A stretch of 35,386 nucleotides of DNA, taken from assembly GCA_947627375.1 (NCBI GenBank), contig CANQVR010000006.1, forward strand, positions 1-35,386, given 5' to 3'. The stretch comes from an uncultured Bacilli bacterium (GTDB lineage: Bacteria > Bacillota_I > Bacilli_A > RF39 > UBA660). The position numbers and the translations under genes are program-made. The notes under the pieces are model-generated. The model did not search any database and had not been told where the DNA came from. It saw nothing but the letters and a program-made list of their open reading frames with translations. Numbering within the stretch: the first letter of the stretch is position 1; every line of letters starts with the position of its first letter. Of this stretch, positions 27,138 to 35,386 are shown piece after piece.

Positions 27138-30100
27138 TTATACTTTTTTAAAATAATTATCTAAAATGGAATATAAATATGTTTGGACTTTTTTATTAGT
27201 TTTTTTACTTATCACATCTTTATATCCATTTAGTTGTTTTTTATAAGCATCATCTTCTATATTCTTTAATTTATAATCAATTATAATTATTTCATTTTCT
27301 TTTTCGATTAATAAATCAATTATACCATGATATAAAGTCTTTTCGTTTTGGTCTAAAAATTCATATTCATGATAAAATTTAGCATCGATATTTTCTTTTA
27401 TCAAATCTTGATTTAAGAAATTTTTTATTAATGTTTTTTCTTCTTCGTTAAAATGTGTTAAAATTGGATTTTTAAAATCTAACATCTCAAGCATTTGATG
27501 AAATTTAGTACCAATAGACATTTTCTGAAAATCATTTTTAGTTTGTAATGTTACTGTATGTTTAGAAAATTTATCTTCTTTTATTTCTTCTTTTGAAATA
27601 TTTATATTTTCAACAGTAAATTCTGTGGCAGTTGAGTTTTCTAAAATATTATTTAAGTTAGTATTTAAATAATCATTTGTGGCCTTGCTTTCTACTTGTT
27701 TTATATAACTATCTATGTATCCACTAATACTTTTTAGAATATCATAAAAACTTTGGTATTTCATTTGACTATCATAAGATACATTATTATTTTCTTCTAT
27801 AAATGATGGACACACGATAATCATATTTTCTTTGGCTCTAGTTAAAGCAACATATAAAAGACGAATTTTTTCACTTATTTCTTCTTTTTTACTATCTTGT
27901 TTTACTAGTTCTTTTATAATAGTAGGTTTTATAAAATCTCCTACAGCAGGTAAAACAAGTCCATAATTATTATTGTAAATTATTTTATCTTTTATTTCTT
28001 GAAAGTTAAATTTTTTAGTAAAACCTGAAAAATAGCAAACAGGAAATTCTAAGCCTTTAGATTTATGAATAGTCATAATTAAAACAGCATTACTATTTTC
28101 TTCTTGAGCTTTAAAATTAATACGAAGACTTTTTTCGAAGACGACATCTAAATAGTCAATTATCTCATCTAATGTCTTACCCATATCAGACATATTCTTA
28201 ATAAAGTTAGCAATGTATTCAAGACGAACTCTTTTTTGTTTGATATCTATTAAAGTCATTAATTTTTCTTCATAAGCAAATTCTTCTATTATTTCATCGA
28301 GTATGGTATAAGGAGTTTTTTCTTCTAAATTATTACTTATCTTTAGACATTTTAAATAGATCTTGCTCTCATCAAAATTACCATTTACAAAATATGAAAA
28401 TAATTCTTCATCACTTAACTGAAATAAGAAACTGCGTCCTATCGATAAAAAGGCATAACGAAAATCTATGTTTATGGTCTTTTTATGGATTAAATAAATT
28501 AATTTAAAGATATTCTTTAAAACTAAAATATCATCTTCGCCAGTTAACTCTTCATCTTTTATAATAGTACTAGGTATTTCTAAGTAATCTAGGACTTTTT
28601 TATATAAAGCAAAATCTTTACTACGATCTAGTAAGATAGCAAAGTCAGAATATTTTATATCTTCTGTTTTTATACTACCTGGTTTATATACTTGAAATTT
28701 AGAGGTTATCTTTTCTTTAATATCACGTCCAATAATAAAAGCTTCCTGGGTGGCATTATCAAATTCTTGCTTTTCTTCATAAGTCTTAATTTCTAAATTA
28801 TATTCTTGTTTAGTTTTACCTTCACACTCATAAGTATTGTTACCAAATTCCATTTGATGACTATCCTGATATGCAGCCCCACCAAATTCATCGGACATTA
28901 TTTGGTTAAAAATAGTATTGATATTTTCAAGTACTTCTCTTCTACTTCTAAAGTTTTTGTTTAAATCTATCTTGATTCCTCCATCTTTTTTACTGTATTT
29001 AGTATATTTTTCTTTAAAGATATATGGATTAGCATTTCGAAAACGATAGATTGATTGTTTTATATCTCCTACCATATAAACATTATTATTTTCAATTAAA
29101 GATATAAATAACTCTTGTAAATCATTAGTATCTTGATACTCATCAATTAATATTTCTTTAAAACTAGATTTTAATTCTTCTTTTACTTCGGCATGCTCTT
29201 TAACTATTTTTATAGCTAGATGAAAGACATCATTAAAATCATATAAATCATTTTCAGTTTTATATTCTTCAAACTTTAGAAATAATCTTTTTAAAATATC
29301 TCTTATAACTAAAGTATTAGCAAAGGTCTTTAAAATTTCTTCTTTCATAGAATTTGGAGAATCATAAATAGTATAACTTTTTATATCTTTTATTAAAGAA
29401 GATATTTTATTTTTTAACTCTTTGGCAGCATCAGGTGTATTTTTTGGCACTTTAGGAAGAGTTATCGCAAGGGAATTTTTTATGTCTTGATAAGTAGATG
29501 ATTTTAATAAGTTATTTAACTCACTATAAAGTTTATCCATAAAACTACTATCAAAGACAAGTTCTAATTCTTTTAAAATATCTTTAATAACATTAATATT
29601 TTCTTTTATAATATTTATATATGAATTAATATAATTATCGATATGAGAATCATCAAAATAATCTTCTATTTTATCTAAATAGCTTATTGGATCATATTTT
29701 AAAGAGATATTTTTATAAATATTTATAATCGTTTTTTTCAAGACTTTATCATCTTTTAAGCAAAGGTCTTCCATTAGCTTTAGAAATTTTTCATCACTTT
29801 CAAGATAGAATTCGTCCATCACTTCATCTAAGACTTCGTTTAAGGTAATTTCAAGTAAAGCTTCATCACAAATACTAACTTGTTTTGTAATGTTTAAGAT
29901 ATAGTGATATTTTCTGACGACCGCTAGGGCGAAACTATCAAAAGTCGTAATGTATGCGGAATCTAGTAAAGCAAGTTCTTCTTTCAAACTAGCATCATTT
30001 AAGATTTTATTTTTTATTCTCTCTTTCATTTCACCTGCTGCCGCATTTGTAAAGGTTAATACGAGAAGTTCATTAATATGAATATTTTGTTTTAACTTCT

Positions 30101-30215
30101 CTAAAACTCTTTCCGATAACACTGCAGTCTTACCACTACCAGCACCAGCAGAGACAATTATATTTTTTCCACTTTCTAAAATGGCCTGTTTCTGCTCTAG
30201 TGTCCATTTAGTCAT
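27138..30215 (-). CDS. addA: ATP-dependent helicase/nuclease subunit A
   Basis: TLEQKQAILESGKNIIVSAGAGSGKTAVL, DEYQDTNDLQ, VGDIKQSIYRFRNANPYIF, IMTIHKSKGLEFPV, RLLYVALTRAKE, C-terminal nuclease GIIDLLIE...IIDYK. Confidence 0.95.
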   Translation of the reverse strand: MTKWTLEQKQAILESGKNIIVSAGAGSGKTAVLSERVLEKLKQNIHINELLVLTFTNAAAGEMKERIKNKILNDASLKEELALLDSAYITTFDSFALAVVRKYHYILNITKQVSICDEALLEITLNEVLDEVMDEFYLESDEKFLKLMEDLCLKDDKVLKKTIINIYKNISLKYDPISYLDKIEDYFDDSHIDNYINSYINIIKENINVIKDILKELELVFDSSFMDKLYSELNNLLKSSTYQDIKNSLAITLPKVPKNTPDAAKELKNKISSLIKDIKSYTIYDSPNSMKEEILKTFANTLVIRDILKRLFLKFEEYKTENDLYDFNDVFHLAIKIVKEHAEVKEELKSSFKEILIDEYQDTNDLQELFISLIENNNVYMVGDIKQSIYRFRNANPYIFKEKYTKYSKKDGGIKIDLNKNFRSRREVLENINTIFNQIMSDEFGGAAYQDSHQMEFGNNTYECEGKTKQEYNLEIKTYEEKQEFDNATQEAFIIGRDIKEKITSKFQVYKPGSIKTEDIKYSDFAILLDRSKDFALYKKVLDYLEIPSTIIKDEELTGEDDILVLKNIFKLIYLIHKKTINIDFRYAFLSIGRSFLFQLSDEELFSYFVNGNFDESKIYLKCLKISNNLEEKTPYTILDEIIEEFAYEEKLMTLIDIKQKRVRLEYIANFIKNMSDMGKTLDEIIDYLDVVFEKSLRINFKAQEENSNAVLIMTIHKSKGLEFPVCYFSGFTKKFNFQEIKDKIIYNNNYGLVLPAVGDFIKPTIIKELVKQDSKKEEISEKIRLLYVALTRAKENMIIVCPSFIEENNNVSYDSQMKYQSFYDILKSISGYIDSYIKQVESKATNDYLNTNLNNILENSTATEFTVENINISKEEIKEDKFSKHTVTLQTKNDFQKMSIGTKFHQMLEMLDFKNPILTHFNEEEKTLIKNFLNQDLIKENIDAKFYHEYEFLDQNEKTLYHGIIDLLIEKENEIIIIDYKLKNIEDDAYKKQLNGYKDVISKKTNKKVQTYLYSILDNYFKKV

Positions 30216-32550
30216 TAGAGTTCACCTCCAAAAACGATAAATCAGTCTTTTTTTCTAAGTTTACTTCATCTTTTTCACTCATAAAACATAAATCTTTATA
30301 CGTGCAGTAAGCACAAGCTAAATTCTTATTATCAACTACTTTAGGATTAATTGAAAAATCTCCATCGATGATCTTATCTAAAGAATTATCGATTACTTTA
30401 GAAGTATATTTCAAAATATTAAAGACTTCATCTTCCGTTAATACTTTAGCATATCTAGAAAAACCATTACTTCCTACTTTCATACTTTTAATTAATTTAC
30501 TATCACAATAAGTTTTATCAAAACTTTTCAAAATATCTTCATTAGCCGTAGAATATCCCATTAATTTGAGTTTATTATTTTCTACTGTTTCCATATTATA
30601 TTTAGGACTGTAAGTAGTTTTATCTTGGAGTATTTTTTGAAAATACATTCCTGTAAAGATAGGACTTTCAAATAACTTGGCTTCACTTACTAAATATAAA
30701 TATACTGGAAGTTGCATATTAATACCATAAGCCATATTATTTAAAGTTGTATCAATATTTCCTGTTTTATAATCAATAATAGAAAAATAAGTATCATCTA
30801 TATTTTCTTTTACTAATAATTTATCTATTGTCCCTGTAAAATTAATTAAAATATCTTTTTCTATCGGAATAGATAATTCTTTTTCATAATAAGCTTTCTT
30901 AAAACCTATATATTCTTCTTGCTTTAAAATATTTTCCATTAAAGTTTTAAAATGACTTTTAAGTTCTTTAAGAAAGAATTTTTCTTTTATAGATAATTCT
31001 TTTTCTTTTAAATAATCATCCCATGCTTTCTCAAAATTAAAATATTCATCATTCATGATAGAAAGTAAATAATGATAAAGACTTCCAATTAAAGTCATAA
31101 AACTTTCTTGGAAAGGATCTAATTTTAAGATATATTTAATATAATATTTAAAAGCACATAAATTATAACTATTCATACTAGTATAAGAAAACGTTAGTGG
31201 TTTCTTTATATAGTCAAGTAATAATTCTTTTTTTATTTTAGTAAATTCATTACTATAAGTATTGTAAGGTATATTAGGATAATGATTATATAAAAGATTA
31301 AATCTTTTACTTATAGTTTTATATTTACGATATAAATCTAAATCTTCAGAAAGTTTTAGTTTATTATAAAGATCAGAATAGTTAAAACAATCTATTAAAA
31401 CATCTTCGACTTCGATATTTTCTTCATCTATTAAACTTGCTTTATAATACTCATTAAAATTACTTCTATCTTTATAAGATATAGTTAAGTTTTTAATATT
31501 TGTAAGTATTCTCATAATACTTTCTTTTTTTATTTTATTTTTTTCTTTTGTCTTATAAAGTTCTACTTCATCTTTTATATTATCAGTAATAAAGTCTTCA
31601 TCTTTATAAAATTTAGGAAATATTTTATCATTAAAGCCCAAGACAAAAACATACTCATCATCTTTGATACTTCTTTTTTCAATATCGACTATATTAACTG
31701 CATCTAGATATGTTTTATTTTCTATATAAGTCTTTTTAAGTTTTTCTTTCAATATTGTTTTATAATTTTTAGAATCTTTTATCGCTACTAAAGAATTAAC
31801 TACATCTACTAATTTTTTATTGACACTAGAGTTTAATTTTAAATTTATTTTCCCTGTGTTTAAAAAATCTTCGACTATTTTAGTCCCATAAATACTATTT
31901 TTTTCTTTGATATTTAGAGGAATATTAAAATACGCAAATATCCTTTTTAAAGAAAAAATATACTCATCATCTATATTAGATAGAAAGATCTTATTTAGAG
32001 GAATACCCTTTTTTATTAATTTAATTATCTCTATCGCAGTACTTACTATTTCATCTTCTAAAGTATTGAAATGTTTTACTTTAAAGTTAATATCTCGAGT
32101 TTTATTTTCTAAATAAATAGGATTATATTGCTCTAAAATATTTTTAAGATAAAGTTCTAATTCAGGATAATTCTTAATAATAATAGTTTTATTTTTTAAA
32201 TATTCCTTAAAATATTTATTTTCTTCTAAAAGATTATTAGCTATTAATTCCTGTTTTAGTTCTTTTAATTTTTTTAATTTAGGATGATGATAATTTTTAT
32301 TTAAATCTATAAAGTATAAGTTTTCAAGATAAATTGTCGCAATAGAAAAGTGGTATGAATATTTAGACATTAAATAATCTATAGTTTTTTCATCATAAGT
32401 GAAAAAATAATTATTTAAAAACTCATTTTTAGTCATAAATTTAATATTATAAAGTTTATCTTGAGATATAAAATCATCTAAAATATTAAGTTTCTCGGCA
32501 TTTGGAGTCATAAATAAGATATCTTTATCTAAATATTTTTCTAAGTCCAT
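30208..32550 (-). CDS. addB: AddB-like helicase/nuclease subunit (short form) with Fe-S nuclease domain
   Basis: SYTSMNSYNLCAFKYYIKYIL, GTIDKLLVK...FSIIDYKTG, ACAYCTYKDLCF (C...CxxCxxxxxC); overlaps addA start by 8 nt. Confidence 0.85.
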   Translation of the reverse strand: MDLEKYLDKDILFMTPNAEKLNILDDFISQDKLYNIKFMTKNEFLNNYFFTYDEKTIDYLMSKYSYHFSIATIYLENLYFIDLNKNYHHPKLKKLKELKQELIANNLLEENKYFKEYLKNKTIIIKNYPELELYLKNILEQYNPIYLENKTRDINFKVKHFNTLEDEIVSTAIEIIKLIKKGIPLNKIFLSNIDDEYIFSLKRIFAYFNIPLNIKEKNSIYGTKIVEDFLNTGKINLKLNSSVNKKLVDVVNSLVAIKDSKNYKTILKEKLKKTYIENKTYLDAVNIVDIEKRSIKDDEYVFVLGFNDKIFPKFYKDEDFITDNIKDEVELYKTKEKNKIKKESIMRILTNIKNLTISYKDRSNFNEYYKASLIDEENIEVEDVLIDCFNYSDLYNKLKLSEDLDLYRKYKTISKRFNLLYNHYPNIPYNTYSNEFTKIKKELLLDYIKKPLTFSYTSMNSYNLCAFKYYIKYILKLDPFQESFMTLIGSLYHYLLSIMNDEYFNFEKAWDDYLKEKELSIKEKFFLKELKSHFKTLMENILKQEEYIGFKKAYYEKELSIPIEKDILINFTGTIDKLLVKENIDDTYFSIIDYKTGNIDTTLNNMAYGINMQLPVYLYLVSEAKLFESPIFTGMYFQKILQDKTTYSPKYNMETVENNKLKLMGYSTANEDILKSFDKTYCDSKLIKSMKVGSNGFSRYAKVLTEDEVFNILKYTSKVIDNSLDKIIDGDFSINPKVVDNKNLACAYCTYKDLCFMSEKDEVNLEKKTDLSFLEVNSND

Positions 32551-32658
32551 GTTCCCACTTCCCTTCTTTTCTATTATAAAATAGAAAGAAAAAAAAAGGA
32601 AGTATTTTTCCTAATTTTATAGAACATTTTTTCGTAATGTAATTTTAATAGAAAAAAG

Positions 32659-32674
32659 AATCTAAAATTAGATC
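32659..32674 (-). terminator. Intrinsic terminator after the RNase J-like gene
   Basis: ATCTAA/TTAGAT stem followed by TTCTTTTTTC on the minus strand. Confidence 0.6.
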
Positions 32675-32675
32675 C

Positions 32676-34328
32676 TTATACTTCTTGAATTACAGTAATA
32701 ATCATCGGTTTTGATTCTGCTTTTTGATAGAAGAATTTACCAAGACGTTCTCTAACATCATTTTTAATTTTAGTATAATCTACTCTCTTGGAATTTGGAA
32801 CAATACTATCTTCGATGATCTCTAAAGATATAGCTTTAGTTTCTTCGAGTAAATCTTGATTTTCTTTAACATAGATAAAACCACGTGTTAATATTTCAGG
32901 TCCACCTATTATTTTTTTAGTTTTCTTATCTAAAGTACAACTAACTATAACTATTCCATTTTCTCCTAACATTTCTCTATCTTTTAAGACTAAATAACCG
33001 ACATCTTTTTGGTTTTTACCATCTATTAATATTTCATCAGTCTCAATATGTTCTGTAGTCTCTTTTAACATACCATTTACAAATAAAGCGACATCTCCAT
33101 TTTGTTTTAAAATGATATTTTCAGGTTTTATACCTACTTCTTCAGCAACACTGGCATTGGCACATTGATCTTTGTACTCTCCTTTGACTGGAAAATAATA
33201 CTTTGGATTCATTAAATTAATCATCAACATTAAATCTTCACGTGAAGCATGATGAAGTAGATGTTTTTTATTAGATAAACTTACTGCATCAGCTCCAAGC
33301 ATAGCAATTTCATCCATAAGCATCGTCATTTTCTTTTCGACACCTTCGTATGCTGGTTCAGTAATAAAGACAGTATCAGTATCTTTTAATTTAATATATT
33401 TATCATAACCTCTAACTATCTTTTCCAAATTGACAAGTGGTTTTTCTTTTTCATCAGAGATTAAGACAACTACATCTTTATCATTTAAATTAGATAAATC
33501 TCCTATTTTACTTTTATCGACAGTTAGATATTTTTCATCGATAGCTTTATTTATAGTTTGTTGTAGTAATTTTCCCATAATAACCATTTTACGATGTGTT
33601 TTAGATACTTCGTTAAAAATTTCCTGTATTCTATAAAAATGTGCAGGGAAAATTGTCGCGATAATTCTATTTTCATGTTTTACTAAAACTTCTCTTATAA
33701 AACTTGCCACTCTATTATGAGGTGAAGTATGTCCTTCACGGGCAGCATAGATGGACTCCGCAAGTAGGCATAAGACTCCTTGTTTCCCAACGTATGCAAG
33801 TTTTCCAATATCAGTTTTATATGGTCCAGTCATCGTCGGATCAAAAACAAAGTCTCCAGTATAAACTATCGCACCATCTTCAGTATATAAAACAAAACAT
33901 ACAGCATCAGGTATCGAATGAGTTATACTAACTGGAAATACAGAAAGATTTTTAAATTCTATTTTTTGGTGTGGTCTAATCTGTTTTAAATTAGCTTTCT
34001 TAATTCCATTTTCTTCTAAATCACTTTTTAATATTTCCATCGTTAGTTTTGTGGCATAAACTGGAACTTTAGGAATTGCTTCAATTATTTCTTTAGCACC
34101 ACCCATATTACTTTCATGACCATGAGTTAGAAATATTCCTCTAATCTTTTTTTGATTTTTTATTAAATAATCAAAACTAGGAAGAATATAATCTATTCCT
34201 AAATTCTTATCATTATCAAATTTTAACCCGGCATCAAAAACAAATATATTTTCATCGACATTGACTACATACATATTTTTTCCATTTTCGTTTAGTCCAC
34301 CTAAACTAAAAATTTTAATTTTACTCAT
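32676..34328 (-). CDS. RNase J-family metallo-beta-lactamase protein with altered active site (RNase J2-like)
   Basis: SLGGLNENGKNMYVV, HSIPDAVCFVLYTEDGAIVYTGDFVFDP, HHASREDLMLMINLMNPKYYFPVKGEY; beta-CASP and C-terminal domains present. Confidence 0.9.
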   Translation of the reverse strand: MSKIKIFSLGGLNENGKNMYVVNVDENIFVFDAGLKFDNDKNLGIDYILPSFDYLIKNQKKIRGIFLTHGHESNMGGAKEIIEAIPKVPVYATKLTMEILKSDLEENGIKKANLKQIRPHQKIEFKNLSVFPVSITHSIPDAVCFVLYTEDGAIVYTGDFVFDPTMTGPYKTDIGKLAYVGKQGVLCLLAESIYAAREGHTSPHNRVASFIREVLVKHENRIIATIFPAHFYRIQEIFNEVSKTHRKMVIMGKLLQQTINKAIDEKYLTVDKSKIGDLSNLNDKDVVVLISDEKEKPLVNLEKIVRGYDKYIKLKDTDTVFITEPAYEGVEKKMTMLMDEIAMLGADAVSLSNKKHLLHHASREDLMLMINLMNPKYYFPVKGEYKDQCANASVAEEVGIKPENIILKQNGDVALFVNGMLKETTEHIETDEILIDGKNQKDVGYLVLKDREMLGENGIVIVSCTLDKKTKKIIGGPEILTRGFIYVKENQDLLEETKAISLEIIEDSIVPNSKRVDYTKIKNDVRERLGKFFYQKAESKPMIITVIQEV

Positions 34329-34389
34329 TATTTATCTCCTTTCTTTTAATTTTTTTGCGTGCAGAAACTAGTTAATTATATCAAAAATC

Positions 34390-35064
34390 TCACTTTTTAG
34401 CAAGTTTTTCCAAGGCAATACGAGCTGCTTGTTGTTCGGCACTTTTTTTACTTGATGAGATGCCTGTTCCATAGACTATATCGTCAATTACTACTGAAAT
34501 AGTAAACGTTTTATTATGGGAAGGTCCTGTTTCTTTGATAAGATTATACTCTAAACTTTTTTTACTTGTTTGAACATATTCTTGTAAGATAGATTTATAA
34601 TCTTTAAAAAAGAAAACATTTTCATCTTCGATATATTTAGGAACTATTGCTAAAATGACTCTTCTTGCTGTTGCATAACCTAGATCTATATATATTGCTC
34701 CAATTAGAGATTCAAAAGTATCCGCAATGATATGTTTTTCTATTTCTTTTCCTTTTTTTTCTCCATTACCTACTTTAATATATTGGGAAAGTCCTAAATC
34801 ATTAGCGTATTCAGCATTGGCATCAGTACATACATAACTGGCACGTATTTTAGTCATTTCTCCTTCAGTAGAATAATTTTTATTATATAAATAATCGGAT
34901 ATAACTAAATCAAGTACAGCATCTCCTAAAAATTCTAATCGTTCATAATCTTGTTTTGCTTTATGTTCATTAACATAAGATGAATGAGAAAAAGCTTTTT
35001 CATATAAAGATATATCTTTAGGTTTTATTTTTAATTTCTTAAATAATTCTTCCATAAAATTCAC
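34390..35064 (-). CDS. rnc: Ribonuclease III
   Basis: AFSHSSYVNE, YERLEFLGDAVLDLVISDYLY, HIIADTFESLIGAIYIDLG, C-terminal dsRBD GTGISSSKKSAEQQAARIALEKL. Confidence 0.97.
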   Translation of the reverse strand: MNFMEELFKKLKIKPKDISLYEKAFSHSSYVNEHKAKQDYERLEFLGDAVLDLVISDYLYNKNYSTEGEMTKIRASYVCTDANAEYANDLGLSQYIKVGNGEKKGKEIEKHIIADTFESLIGAIYIDLGYATARRVILAIVPKYIEDENVFFFKDYKSILQEYVQTSKKSLEYNLIKETGPSHNKTFTISVVIDDIVYGTGISSSKKSAEQQAARIALEKLAKK

Positions 35065-35120
35065 GTTCCTTATCTATTTAAAATTATAACACTTTTATAT
35101 CATTATATAAAGAGCTATAT

Positions 35121-35151
35121 AAAAAATGCTCATTATAAATAAGCATTTTTT
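35121..35151 (-). terminator. Intrinsic terminator downstream of the right-edge Rpn-like gene
   Basis: AAAAAATGCT / AGCATTTTTT 10-bp stem. Confidence 0.75.
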
Positions 35152-35386
35152 ACAACATATACATGATGTTTTTTATTTCTTTTTTCCCCATACCAGTAAT
35201 GTCGCTTATAGTGTTAGTATCATAATTCTTTTTTAGCATTTTCTTTACTATATCAGTTTTGTTTTGTTTAATTCCTTGATTCATTCCAGCATCTCTTCCT
35301 ACGTTATATGCATACCTATCTTCTATTGCATCTATCTCGGCTTGGGTTAAAAATTCTTCTGTCACTGCCTCTTTGGCATCTTTCCT
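35150..35386 (-). CDS. C-terminal part of a second Rpn-like PD-(D/E)XK protein, running off the right edge
   Basis: Nearly identical to the C-terminus of the 22638-23528 product (RKDAKEAVTEEFLTQAEIDAIEDRYAYNVG...NKTD.VKKMLKKNYDTNTISDITGMGKKEIKNIM); the reading frame continues past the called Met to the window end. Confidence 0.85.
   Translation of the reverse strand, partial: RKDAKEAVTEEFLTQAEIDAIEDRYAYNVGRDAGMNQGIKQNKTDIVKKMLKKNYDTNTISDITGMGKKEIKNIMYML

Overview
The window is a low-GC, Firmicutes/Mollicutes-like chromosomal segment in which every convincing gene is on the minus strand. Housekeeping genes recognisable from the translations are rnhB, obgE, smc, pnp, rpsO, addA, addB, an RNase J-type gene and rnc. 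Transporters are a CDF cation-efflux protein and a P-type cation ATPase. There is also a HAD hydrolase, a YlxY-like polysaccharide-deacetylase-fold protein, a DUF898-like membrane protein and two orphan hypothetical proteins. The accessory part is a surface-protein pair: a roughly 2.5-kilo-residue M26/Zmp-like zinc metalloprotease with cohesin-like and dockerin-like segments, and a beta-rich protein with a PKTSD-type C-terminal anchor. The main unexplained structure is a dispersed repeat family: PD-(D/E)XK (Rpn/transposase-like) genes carrying a conserved upstream 40-41 nt palindrome. The window holds one complete copy, the 3' end of another at the right edge, and the upstream region of a third at the left edge. 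Other points worth checking: the P-type ATPase appears to start at a non-canonical AUU codon (92 conserved residues lie upstream of the called ATG); a candidate pseudoknot lies in the rpsO leader; the HAD gene SD is buried in a hairpin; the RNase J and YlxY homologues have degenerate active sites; and SMC and AddB are unusually short. No tRNA, rRNA or CRISPR was seen. All family calls are by eye; no searches were run.
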